Assembly (NCBI GenBank): GCA_013359255.1
Contig: JABWCF010000001.1
Span: 124,001-188,000, forward strand
Reading direction: 5' to 3'
Source: Flavobacteriales bacterium
GTDB lineage: Bacteria > Bacteroidota > Bacteroidia > Flavobacteriales_E > Vicingaceae
DNA: 64,000 nucleotides
A model generated the notes under the pieces. The model was not told the DNA's origin and made no database searches. It saw only the letters and a list, made by a program, of their open reading frames with translations. Below are positions 1-9,705 of the stretch, piece by piece (position 1 is the stretch's first letter; each line of letters starts with the position of its first letter). Both the position numbers and the translations under genes were made by a program.

Positions 1-85
1 TGTAATAGTATATCTTATTATGGCGTTTATTTTACAGGTTCGTAATCGCTTCCGTTTTCGCAAGCCAAGTATTTGGGAGTTCTAA
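1..85 (+). CDS. C-terminal tail of an upstream CDS (partial)
   Basis: From base 2 the frame is open to a TAA at 83-85 and encodes a hydrophobic stretch (VIVYLIMAFILQV) followed by a basic tail (RNRFRFRKPSIWEF). This looks like the end of a membrane protein with a short cytoplasmic tail. Only 27 codons are visible, so the product cannot be identified. It is in the same direction as the antiporter gene that starts 46 bp downstream. It could also be a chance open frame at the window edge. Confidence 0.42.
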   Translation, partial: VIVYLIMAFILQVRNRFRFRKPSIWEF

Positions 86-105
86 TAAGGCTTTTTCTTT
101 TTTAG

Positions 106-114
106 TTACTTTGC
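106..114 (+). promoter_or_regulatory. Possible -7 element of the antiporter gene
   Basis: TTACTTTGC matches the Bacteroidota -7 consensus TAnnTTTG(C/T) except at the second base and ends 17 bp before the ATG at 132. No convincing -33 TTG at the expected 19-21 bp spacing is seen, so this is weak. Confidence 0.28.
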
Positions 115-131
115 ACCATCAACTTATTTGA

Positions 132-2093
132 ATGGGCATTTTCAACGATTTTATTACCATAATTCTAGTTGCAACTTTAGTGGTGCTATTATTTGCCCGC
201 CTCCGTTTATCTAGTTTAATAGGTTTTTTATTTACCGGCATGCTAATTGGCCCAACCGGTTTTGCTCTAGTAAAGTTAGAGCACGAATTGGAATTGATGG
301 CCGAAGTGGGTGTGATGCTGCTTATGTTTAACATTGGATTAGAGTTTTCAATAGAACGTATAAAGCAAATGAAATTTGAAGTATTAGTCCTTGGAACACT
401 TCAAATAATCATTACAATGGCTGGCATTTTTTTACTTGCCATTTTTTTATCTTTTACTCCCCAGCAGGCTTTTTTACTTGCTATGGTAATAAGTATGAGC
501 AGCACGGCTATTGTTTTAAAAACCTTACAGGATAAACAGCAATTGCGAAGCCCATCGGGTAAAATTATGGTAGGAATATTACTGTTTCAGGATATTTGTA
601 TAGTTCCTTTTTTAATTATTACACCTATGCTTGGTAAGGCCTCACAATTTGAGGTGTTACCTATTATGATTAAGTTCTCATATGCTATAGGGCTTATGGT
701 ATTGGTTTTTGCACTTGCAAAGTATGTGCTCCCAAAAATTATTGATGTAGTTTTTAGTGCTCGTGTAAACGAGCTGTTTATGACATTTAGTCTTGGACTT
801 TGCTTCGGACTAGCTTTGATTACCTACAAAGCCGGATTTTCATTAGCCATGGGTTCTTTCATTGCAGGTACCATTTTGGCCGAATCAATTTATCATTACC
901 AAATAGAATCAGATGTTAAACCTCTTAAAAATGTTTTTTTATCCATTTTCTTTATTTCCGTAGGAATGTTACTAAATCTAGATTTTGTAAAACAAAATAT
1001 TTTATCTGTTTCCGCTCTTACTTTATCTATTATTGCTTTTAAAGCAATCATTATTTTTTCAATATTGCTCGTGTTTAAACAGCCAACAAATATTGCTTTC
1101 AGAACCGGAATTACCATTTCGCAAATAGGAGAATTCTCTTTTATGTTGCTGAATATAGCTAAACCAACATTTTTAATTAACGAAGAGAATTACCAACTTT
1201 TTTTATCGGCTACAGTTTTTAGTATGTTGGTTTCCCCCTTTCTTTTTTATGCCGGAGAAAAACTAGCAACGGTAAAAAAGTTTCAGGCCAATGGGTATTC
1301 CGAAGCAAATCATGTAAACAATGAAGTAATAATAGTAGGATTTGGAATCAATGGAATCAATCTATCTAGAATATTCAAGTCGCTTAAAATATCATATAAA
1401 ATCATTGAAATAAATCCGGTAACGGTAAAAAATTTTAAAACAAAGGGTGAAGCTATCTATTTTGGAGATAGCACCAGTATTGCAAATCTTACTTCTTTAG
1501 GAATTAAAAATGCCAACATGATGGTGATTGCCATTTCAGATTCAGAAGCTACTTATAAAACGTTAGAAATAAGCCGAAAGTTAAACCCCGATTTATATAT
1601 CATTGTTCGCTCTGAATACATATCGCAAATAGAACCACTATACCAGAAAGGAGCCAATGTGGTTATATCGCAGGAATTTGAAGCATCATTAGAAATCACT
1701 TCGCACGTATTAAAATACTTTGGTGTAGCCGAACCTTTAGTACGCATTAAATCCGATATTATTCGTAAAAAAAGATATGGATTTTTTAATGAAACAAATA
1801 CAAGTGACGGATTGAAAATTGCCGATTTAGCCGCCATTCATGAGTTGAATGATACCTATTTTATTCATAAAAGCTCCTTAATTTCGGGGCAAACCATTGG
1901 AAGTATTTTTAATAATACTTCTGATATTATTAATATAGAGATAATAGGAGTTATCCGAAACAGGAATATCATTACCGGCTTATCGGCTGATTTTATTATT
2001 GAACCTTTGGATACTCTTATTATATTTGGAGCCCAGAAAGAATTAGAAAACGCAATCTCTTATTTAGAAAATCTTGATTTTAGAGCCATATAA
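132..2093 (+). CDS. CPA2-family cation:proton antiporter with TrkA domains (KefB-like)
   Basis: Inner-membrane monovalent cation (K+ or Na+)/H+ antiporter of the CPA2 family. Residues 1 to about 385 form a run of hydrophobic helices, with the family sequence LIGFLFTGMLIGPTGFALV near the start. A TrkA-N (RCK) nucleotide-binding domain follows from about residue 395, marked by VGFGINGINLSR and a downstream acidic residue. A TrkA-C-like region occupies roughly 570-650. At 653 residues it has the usual length for KefB/YbaL-type proteins. The RCK domain implies gating by NAD(H) or another nucleotide; the transported ion cannot be read from sequence. Its 3' end overlaps the next gene by 20 bp, so the two are probably cotranscribed. 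Confidence 0.92.
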   Translation: MGIFNDFITIILVATLVVLLFARLRLSSLIGFLFTGMLIGPTGFALVKLEHELELMAEVGVMLLMFNIGLEFSIERIKQMKFEVLVLGTLQIIITMAGIFLLAIFLSFTPQQAFLLAMVISMSSTAIVLKTLQDKQQLRSPSGKIMVGILLFQDICIVPFLIITPMLGKASQFEVLPIMIKFSYAIGLMVLVFALAKYVLPKIIDVVFSARVNELFMTFSLGLCFGLALITYKAGFSLAMGSFIAGTILAESIYHYQIESDVKPLKNVFLSIFFISVGMLLNLDFVKQNILSVSALTLSIIAFKAIIIFSILLVFKQPTNIAFRTGITISQIGEFSFMLLNIAKPTFLINEENYQLFLSATVFSMLVSPFLFYAGEKLATVKKFQANGYSEANHVNNEVIIVGFGINGINLSRIFKSLKISYKIIEINPVTVKNFKTKGEAIYFGDSTSIANLTSLGIKNANMMVIAISDSEATYKTLEISRKLNPDLYIIVRSEYISQIEPLYQKGANVVISQEFEASLEITSHVLKYFGVAEPLVRIKSDIIRKKRYGFFNETNTSDGLKIADLAAIHELNDTYFIHKSSLISGQTIGSIFNNTSDIINIEIIGVIRNRNIITGLSADFIIEPLDTLIIFGAQKELENAISYLENLDFRAI

Positions 2094-3000
2094 AAAAACA
2101 ATATTAGTTACCGGAAGCAATGGTTTGCTTGGGCAAAAACTTATTCATTTGCTCAGGCACAGAAATGATATTACTCTCATCGCCTGTTCAAAGGGCGAAA
2201 ACAGAATATCCGAAACCAGCGGATATATTTACGAAACATTAGACATTACCTCTGAAGATAATACACAAATGGTAATTAGCAAATATTTACCACATACCAT
2301 TATTCATACTGCTGCGATGACGAATGTAGATGCTTGTGAAATAAACCAAAAGGAATGTTATGAAGTCAATGTAAAGGGTACAGAGAATTTAATAAAATCA
2401 GCCGAAACGATTAAAGAGCATACTCCTCATTTTATTCATCTCTCTACCGATTTTATTTTCGATGGAAAATCGGGGCCGTACAAAGAAGAAGATATTCCGA
2501 ACCCCTTAAGTTGGTACGCAAATACTAAACTGCAATCGGAAAAAATTGTAATGCAAAGTAAACTACAATGGGCTATAGCCCGAACCATCATTGTTTTTGG
2601 TATGGCCGAAAAAATAAGCAGAACCAATATTGTACTTTGGGCCATAGAAAATTTAAAAAATAAAAAAGAATTAAATATTGTAAACGACCAATACAGAACC
2701 CCCACCTTAGCCGAAGATTTGGCCGATGCATGCATTCGCATAGCCGATAAAAATGCCGGTGGAGTTTTTCATATTTCGGGAAAAGATTTTATGAGCATAT
2801 ATGAAATGGTAGTTCGTATTTCCAACTATTTTAATTACGATGCAACACTTGTTAAGCCCATCTCATCTGAGGGATTAAACCAGCCTGCCAAAAGACCCCC
2901 CATAACGGGCTTCCATATTCAAAAGGCAATCGATTGTCTAGGCTTTAAACCGCATTCATTTGAAGAGGCACTCGAACTAGTTGCCAATCAAATAAAATGA
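2074..3000 (+). CDS. RmlD-like SDR family sugar-nucleotide reductase
   Basis: Extended short-chain dehydrogenase/reductase of the RmlD type (dTDP-4-dehydrorhamnose reductase-like). A Rossmann glycine motif, TGSNGLLGQ, lies near residues 13-21, and the catalytic YxxxK is seen as YANTK at about residue 150, preceded by the STDFIFDG block typical of RmlD substrate-binding proteins. Length (308 residues) fits the family. The start is TTG at 2074 inside the antiporter gene: the Rossmann strand begins only nine codons later and no ATG is usable before it, so translation is probably coupled. RmlA, RmlB and RmlC are not nearby, so the exact substrate is not established. General SDR fold is certain; rhamnose pathway membership is an inference. 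Confidence 0.85.
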   Translation: MILEPYKKTILVTGSNGLLGQKLIHLLRHRNDITLIACSKGENRISETSGYIYETLDITSEDNTQMVISKYLPHTIIHTAAMTNVDACEINQKECYEVNVKGTENLIKSAETIKEHTPHFIHLSTDFIFDGKSGPYKEEDIPNPLSWYANTKLQSEKIVMQSKLQWAIARTIIVFGMAEKISRTNIVLWAIENLKNKKELNIVNDQYRTPTLAEDLADACIRIADKNAGGVFHISGKDFMSIYEMVVRISNYFNYDATLVKPISSEGLNQPAKRPPITGFHIQKAIDCLGFKPHSFEEALELVANQIK

Positions 3001-3030
3001 ACAGTTTAACAATATATGTACTAATCGGGG

Positions 3031-3062
3031 TTGATTAAACTGAATTCTATTGTTATTTTCGC
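3031..3062 (+). promoter_or_regulatory. Putative promoter of the TPR/SpoIIE phosphatase gene
   Basis: TTG at 3031-3033 and TATTTTCGC at 3054-3062 are separated by 20 bp, a good fit to the Bacteroidota -33/-7 architecture with one mismatch in the -7 box. It lies 5 bp before the ATG at 3068, which would leave almost no 5' leader. Confidence 0.42.
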
Positions 3063-3067
3063 ACATC

Positions 3068-5449
3068 ATGTGCGGAATTAGATACAGTACCTATTTATTT
3101 TTATTCATACTATTTTCTTCTCAACTATTTTCTCAAACTAAAATAGTAAAGAATGAATATGGAAAAGCAGATACCTTACAAATTAATATTTATCAAAACA
3201 AGGCCAACTTATTTATTAAACATGGAGATTACGATAGTGCTAAAGTTTACGTTCATAAAGCTTTAGAAATATCAGAAAAGAATAAATTTAGAATAGGAAC
3301 CTTTAATTCGTATAATATTATTGCCAATATATACACCAGAAATAGTGATTATATTAATGCCATTAAAACCTATAAGGAGAATATTAAAATTGCCAAACAA
3401 ATTAATTACGAAAAAGGCTTAGCCACCACACAGAATAATATTGGAACCATTTATCAGACTCAGGCTAATTATCCGGAGGCATTAAGTATGTATTTTGAAG
3501 CAATGAAATATTTCGAAAGAAATAATTATCAAAAAGGTTTATCGGCTCTATATAATAATATTGGAAATATTTTTCGTTTGCAGGGAAAAAACGATGAAGC
3601 ATTAGATTATTATAATAAGAGCATTAAAATAAAAGAAGAATTAGGAGATGCCTTAGGTGTAGCGTCTTGTTATAACAATATAGGAATAATATATTTTAAT
3701 GATAAAAATTACGCTAAAGCCTTAGAATTTCATGAAGCGGCATTACGTATTAGAGAGGAAAAAGAGAATAAACAAGGGATATCAATGTCATTGCAGAATA
3801 TAGGTACCATTTATTTTTCTACGAACAAATTAGATAAGGCAAATGAATATTACTTAAAAAGTTTAGAAATAAAAGAGGCTATTTCCGATAAGTCAGGTAT
3901 TGCGTCTTTATATAAAACCATTGGAAGACTAAAAATTGAAATGCAAGAATACGATGCAGCGAGAAAAGTTATTGAAAATGCAATAGCAATAGGGATTGAG
4001 CTTGACCTAAAAAAAGAATTATCAGAATGCTATCGGCATCTTACAACGATAGATTCTGCTCAGGGTAATTTCAAAAGCGCATTTAATAATTATGCTATTG
4101 CTATAGCATACAAGGATAGCATTTATAACAAGGAGAATAATATAAAACTTTTTCAAAGTCAGTTAAACTATGAAATTGAAAAAAAAGAAATGATGGCAAT
4201 GGCCGAAAGAGAGAGACAAAAGTATTCTCTTTATAAAAGCCAGCATGATATTCTCCTTCTTCAACAACAAAATAAATTCAACGAACTTGAATTACAGAAA
4301 AAAATTGTTGAAATACGACAGAAAGATATGCTAAACGATAATCAACAAAAAAATATTTCATTATTGAATAAAGATAGAATCATAAAAATGGAGCAATCAA
4401 AACAAAATTTATTACAATTAAAACAGCAACGTTTAATTACCTACTCTATTGCTGCCATTTGTTTATTATTTGTGTTTCTATTAATTTTTGTAGTGAATGC
4501 TTTCTTTGTAAAAAGTAAGAAGAATAAAATTATTCTCTCACAAAAAGAAAAAGTAGAAGAACAAAATAAATTAATAGAGTTTCAAAAGTCCATTGTAGAA
4601 GAAAAAAACAAAGAATTACTCGATTCCATTTTATATGCAAAAAGGCTTCAAGATGCAATATTTCCCTCCTCACAGTATTTAAATGCAGTTTTAAAAATGG
4701 GTTTTGTATTTTATAGACCCAAAGATATTGTGAGTGGCGATTTCTACTGGGCTCAGGAAAAAGAAAATAATATTTTCTTTGCGGTTGCCGATTGCACCGG
4801 GCATGGTGTGCCAGGTGCTCTTGTAAGTGTGGTTTGTTCTAATGCATTAAAAAGAGCAATCAATGAGTTTCACATTTATGATCCGGGAAAAATTTTGGAC
4901 AAAGTAAGAGAGTTGGTTGCAGAAACATTCGAGAAAAGTGAAGAGGATGTTAAAGATGGAATGGATATTTCATTATGTAACTTAGAAGTGCTGGAACCGG
5001 GTAAAATAAAATTGAAATGGGCGGGTGCAAATAATCCACTTTGGATTGTTCGCCCTTTGTCTGTAAATAATTCAAAGAATTATTTACAGAGGGAATCAGA
5101 AAGTTTTTCTGAAAATACCAAGTATTTTAAAAATAATCATTTCGAGTTTATTGAATTTAAGGCGAATATTCAGGCAATTTGTAAGGAAGAGAATCCAATT
5201 CCATTTACCACCCACACAACAGAGTTATACGAAGGCGATTCCTTATATCTGTTTTCTGATGGTTTTGCCGACCAATTTGGCGGTGAGAAGGGAAAAAAAT
5301 ACAAATTACATAAATTTAGAGAATTAATTTTTTCGATACAGGAGTACGATATGGATAAACAGAATCAATTAATTAAAAACGCTTTTGAAAAATGGAAAGG
5401 AAACCTCGATCAAGTAGATGATATTTGTGTTGCCGGATTGAGAGTATAA
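3068..5449 (+). CDS. TPR-repeat membrane protein with SpoIIE/PP2C phosphatase domain
   Basis: Sensor-type serine/threonine phosphatase. Order: signal peptide (about 1-23, ending LFSQ), a tandem TPR array to about residue 330 with repeated NNIGxIY and AxxYYxKSLxIKE units, a charged coiled coil, a single transmembrane helix near 456-482, a second coiled coil, and a C-terminal SpoIIE-type PP2C domain from about 545. Metal-binding landmarks are GDFYW, ADCTGHGVPGAL and LYLFSDGFADQFGG. The TPR region would be periplasmic and the phosphatase cytoplasmic. The family typically dephosphorylates STAS anti-anti-sigma proteins; one STAS gene lies at 8803. A frame-compatible TTG at 3050 would sit next to the promoter, whereas ATG 3068 gives a clean signal peptide, so I chose 3068. 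Confidence 0.88.
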   Translation: MCGIRYSTYLFLFILFSSQLFSQTKIVKNEYGKADTLQINIYQNKANLFIKHGDYDSAKVYVHKALEISEKNKFRIGTFNSYNIIANIYTRNSDYINAIKTYKENIKIAKQINYEKGLATTQNNIGTIYQTQANYPEALSMYFEAMKYFERNNYQKGLSALYNNIGNIFRLQGKNDEALDYYNKSIKIKEELGDALGVASCYNNIGIIYFNDKNYAKALEFHEAALRIREEKENKQGISMSLQNIGTIYFSTNKLDKANEYYLKSLEIKEAISDKSGIASLYKTIGRLKIEMQEYDAARKVIENAIAIGIELDLKKELSECYRHLTTIDSAQGNFKSAFNNYAIAIAYKDSIYNKENNIKLFQSQLNYEIEKKEMMAMAERERQKYSLYKSQHDILLLQQQNKFNELELQKKIVEIRQKDMLNDNQQKNISLLNKDRIIKMEQSKQNLLQLKQQRLITYSIAAICLLFVFLLIFVVNAFFVKSKKNKIILSQKEKVEEQNKLIEFQKSIVEEKNKELLDSILYAKRLQDAIFPSSQYLNAVLKMGFVFYRPKDIVSGDFYWAQEKENNIFFAVADCTGHGVPGALVSVVCSNALKRAINEFHIYDPGKILDKVRELVAETFEKSEEDVKDGMDISLCNLEVLEPGKIKLKWAGANNPLWIVRPLSVNNSKNYLQRESESFSENTKYFKNNHFEFIEFKANIQAICKEENPIPFTTHTTELYEGDSLYLFSDGFADQFGGEKGKKYKLHKFRELIFSIQEYDMDKQNQLIKNAFEKWKGNLDQVDDICVAGLRV

Positions 5450-5528
5450 ATGAAGTATCGATATTTTTTTCTGTTTATTGATTTAATTAGAAAGCACCTT
5501 TAAAGAATTTAATAAAATTACAACATTT

Positions 5529-5903
5529 ATGAGCGATGAGGAGTGGAAGAAAAAACTAAGTGCCGAACAGTACAGAGTGCTACGTTTAAAAGGTACCGAA
5601 CCCGCATTTACAGGAAAATATTATACATGTAACGAAAAAGGAGAATACTCCTGTGCAGGTTGTGGGCAGGTGCTTTTCTTATCTGTTACTAAATATGATT
5701 CCGGTAGTGGCTGGCCCAGTTTTTACGATGCCGTTCAGGGTGCCATAATCACATCTGTTGATTACCATTTAGGGTATGCCCGTACCGAAATTTGTTGTTC
5801 AGCATGTGGAGGTCATTTAGGGCATGTTTTTGAAGATGGGCCTAAGCCTACAGGCTTGAGGTATTGTGTTAATTCAGAATCCCTGAATTTTAAAAAGAAA
5901 TAA
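5529..5903 (+). CDS. msrB: Peptide-methionine (R)-S-oxide reductase MsrB
   Basis: Reduces methionine-R-sulfoxide in proteins using thioredoxin. The whole 124-residue chain is a single SelR/MsrB domain. Two zinc-binding CxxC pairs (CAGC near residue 42 and CSAC near 90) frame the substrate-binding SGSGWPSF block, and the catalytic cysteine is in RYCVNSESL at about 113. The active site has Cys rather than selenocysteine. No signal peptide is present, so it acts in the cytoplasm. It stands alone between the phosphatase gene and the convergent OstA-like gene, which ends only 5 bp away. Confidence 0.96.
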   Translation: MSDEEWKKKLSAEQYRVLRLKGTEPAFTGKYYTCNEKGEYSCAGCGQVLFLSVTKYDSGSGWPSFYDAVQGAIITSVDYHLGYARTEICCSACGGHLGHVFEDGPKPTGLRYCVNSESLNFKKK

Positions 5904-5908
5904 GTTTT

Positions 5909-7504
5909 CTATTTCACAAACAAATCGAACATACTGCGAGGCCTAATATTGGCGTACCACTTAAAACCCTTTAGTAATAATTCTTCACTGCTTAGTTCGT
6001 TTAGCGGGTATAGGGTAGCCTGTGGAGAACCAATGTAAGTAATGTGTTCTATTTTTTCTTCTCCTACAGCTATAAGTATATTAGTGCTTTCGGCCACATT
6101 TACGCCAATAAATTTATTGTTATCGTCTTTACCATAATAAATACTTTGCCCATTTCCTTCTACCAAAATGCGGTGAAGCTTATTGTTTGCAAAAGAACCT
6201 TGCATGTCCTTGCCTTTTATTTGGTTGTAACGTGCGGAATCTACTTCCGAAATAATAAAGGCATTATTTATCATATATAAAGAATGAACAATGGTATCAT
6301 ACGTTCTTATTTTAATAAAATCGGCTGTAAGTTGGTTTTCTTCGTTCCAAATGATAGGTTCTTTATACATACTGATGGCACTATCTAAAAATGAATAAAC
6401 CAGAGAGTCGCATTTACCTTGCATATCCTGTTTATAAAATTTTACGGAATGAAAAGCGTATAAAATTCTTTTATCTTCTTTTTTAGTTTCTGTAGAATCG
6501 GCTTTTTCATTTTGTGAATTCTCTATAATTGAAATAGAATCTGATTCTATTTCTAACGTGTGTGTAGTGTCTTTAATGGTTTGAATGATAAACGTGTCGG
6601 CATGCAAAAAGAGCGAATCTTCCGAAAATAGTTGTACTAATAATGCATTCTGCGTTATAAGGGCACTATCATTTTTTTCATAGATATACGCTTTGTCCGA
6701 AAAAATTTGAAGTTTTTCGGCTGTATCGTTTATGAGTACATTGCAGGTAAGTTCACCAATGCCTTTTTTCCTGTTGTAAAAAAGGGTATCTCCTTCAATA
6801 CGTTGCGTGCCGGTTATAATGTAGGCATTTTTAAAGTATTTCGATTCATCTTTTCGGGTGTTATACCAACCGTTTTCGCAGTAAATAAAATTATCTTGTG
6901 CTTTAATAGTGGTAGGGCCATGAAATAAAACGATTTCACTCAGCTCGTTATACTGTAGCGTATCGCTGGTCATTACGTACTCAGGATTGGTAAGTTTTAC
7001 ATTGTCTTTAAAAAAAAAAGATCGAGAGATTGGATAATAGTACCCTTGCTTACTGGTAAGGGTATTATTTTCTTTTTTATTTATCAGCGTTCCTCCTCCG
7101 TAGTAAAAGGCAAAGTTTTTTTTTCGGTCGTAGTCTAAAAAATTACTACTAAGACTCATTTCAGGGCTGTTAAGTCTAATATTTCCGCGTAGTTTAGCTA
7201 TCTTGGTATTTCCGTTGTATTTTAAGGAATCACCATAAAGTTGAAGTGAGTCTCCTTGTACTACTCTTACATTTCCAAATGCATCAATGCTGTTGTTGGT
7301 AAAAAAATAAGCACTATCGCAGTACATGGTGGCATCATCGTGCTTAAGCTGTACATTGCCAATTAAGCGTTTGGCTCCTTTCCCTAGTGTTTCGTCAAAT
7401 TCTAATGCATCGGCATTTAAGATTTCGATTTTTGCGGGCTTATTCTGAGCAATTATAAACAGAGGTAAAGAAGAAAGCAAAAGTATAAAGAAGGCTTTAT
7501 TCAT
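5909..7504 (-). CDS. OstA/LptA-like envelope protein
   Basis: Secreted protein with a signal peptide (about 1-19, ending FIIAQ) and repeated short beta-strand segments of the OstA/LptA jelly-roll type, for example IGNVQLKHDDATMYCDSA and FGNVRVVQGDSLQLYGDS in the first 110 residues. In proteobacteria this domain carries LPS across the periplasm; the 531-residue Bacteroidota version is longer than LptA and has an extended C-terminal half that I do not recognise. It lies 14 bp downstream of purA and probably shares its transcript. A role in LPS transport is inferred from the domain alone. Confidence 0.82.
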   Translation of the reverse strand: MNKAFFILLLSSLPLFIIAQNKPAKIEILNADALEFDETLGKGAKRLIGNVQLKHDDATMYCDSAYFFTNNSIDAFGNVRVVQGDSLQLYGDSLKYNGNTKIAKLRGNIRLNSPEMSLSSNFLDYDRKKNFAFYYGGGTLINKKENNTLTSKQGYYYPISRSFFFKDNVKLTNPEYVMTSDTLQYNELSEIVLFHGPTTIKAQDNFIYCENGWYNTRKDESKYFKNAYIITGTQRIEGDTLFYNRKKGIGELTCNVLINDTAEKLQIFSDKAYIYEKNDSALITQNALLVQLFSEDSLFLHADTFIIQTIKDTTHTLEIESDSISIIENSQNEKADSTETKKEDKRILYAFHSVKFYKQDMQGKCDSLVYSFLDSAISMYKEPIIWNEENQLTADFIKIRTYDTIVHSLYMINNAFIISEVDSARYNQIKGKDMQGSFANNKLHRILVEGNGQSIYYGKDDNNKFIGVNVAESTNILIAVGEEKIEHITYIGSPQATLYPLNELSSEELLLKGFKWYANIRPRSMFDLFVK

Positions 7505-7518
7505 AGGCCATTCTGTAA

Positions 7519-8802
<1,284 letters not shown>

Positions 8803-9162
8803 TTAGCTTATTGGTTTGGTTTGAAAATATTTTTTTGCTTCATCGGTATTTTCTATTATGGTAAATACCGAGTTTAGTTTTGATATAAGGATTAATTTTT
8901 TTACAGGTTCTGAAATGTTACTGAGAATAAGTTCGCCCGAATGGTTTCGTATTTTAGTGTATAATGAAATTAATACGCCTAATCCGGTGCTGTTTAAATA
9001 GTCTAATTTTTCTAAGTTCAAAATAAATTTATTACATCCGTTTGCGAGTGCGTTTTCTACTTCATTGGTTAATTCGGTTGCATAGTGTTTTTCCATTAAT
9101 CTTCCTTGTAAAAAGAAAACGGTAACGTGTGCACTTTTATTTTGGGTAAAAGAAAAATTCAT
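8803..9162 (-). CDS. STAS-domain protein, anti-anti-sigma factor type
   Basis: Single STAS domain of 119 residues. The conserved phosphorylatable serine region is visible as YLNSTGLGVL (Ser58), with the expected alternating beta-alpha pattern around it. Such proteins bind an anti-sigma kinase when unphosphorylated and are reactivated by PP2C phosphatases. A SpoIIE-type phosphatase is encoded 3.4 kb away at 3068, but no HATPase-type anti-sigma kinase is present in the window. It is squeezed between the Fur-family gene (3 bp) and purA (3 bp), so it is part of that operon. Confidence 0.88.
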   Translation of the reverse strand: MNFSFTQNKSAHVTVFFLQGRLMEKHYATELTNEVENALANGCNKFILNLEKLDYLNSTGLGVLISLYTKIRNHSGELILSNISEPVKKLILISKLNSVFTIIENTDEAKKYFQTKPIS

Positions 9163-9165
9163 ACA

Positions 9166-9663
9166 CTAAACCCGCAGGCTACTTTTTGTTTTTTTTAAAT
9201 TGTTTTTGGCCATTTCCTTTTTACACTCCTTGCAAATTCCATAAAAGATTAAAGAGTGGTGTATTACTTTAAAATCGAGCATTTCGCTAATAGACGTTTT
9301 AATGTTTTGCACTCTGGGGTCGCAAAATTCAATTATTTTTTGACATTGGTTACAAACTAAGTGGTCATGTTGTTTAAATTCGTACGAGCGTTCAAACTGG
9401 GCTATGCCATTGCCGAACTGGTGCTTTCTTATTAAATTGCAGGTTTGTAAAAGTTCAATGGTATTGTAAATAGTAGCTCTGCTTACTTCGTATTTTTTAT
9501 TTTTCATCGAAATATAGAGCGATTCAATATCGAAATGCCCGTCATGTGCGTATATTTCGTTAAGTATGGCGTATCGTTCAGGAGTTTTTCTGTGTTTGTG
9601 TTGTTCTAGATACACGGAAAAAATTTCTTTTACTTTCTCTTGTAGTTCAGAAGAGGCATTCAT
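9166..9663 (-). CDS. Fur/PerR-family transcriptional regulator
   Basis: Metal-dependent repressor of the Fur superfamily, 165 residues. An N-terminal winged helix is followed by the recognition-helix sequence [12 protein letters not shown] at about 61-72. The dimerisation part contains the HDH metal-binding cluster (near 99-101) and two structural zinc CxxC pairs, Cys104/Cys107 and Cys144/Cys147. It is not possible to separate Fur, PerR and Zur from motifs alone. The gene sits 42 bp after rel and 3 bp before the STAS gene, so it probably shares their promoter. A regulator in an operon with stringent-response and purine genes is an unusual setting. Confidence 0.9.
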   Translation of the reverse strand: MNASSELQEKVKEIFSVYLEQHKHRKTPERYAILNEIYAHDGHFDIESLYISMKNKKYEVSRATIYNTIELLQTCNLIRKHQFGNGIAQFERSYEFKQHDHLVCNQCQKIIEFCDPRVQNIKTSISEMLDFKVIHHSLIFYGICKECKKEMAKNNLKKTKSSLRV

Positions 9664-9705
9664 TAGTATTTATTCAAAATTCAGGGTAAAGGTAATCAAT
9701 AAGGA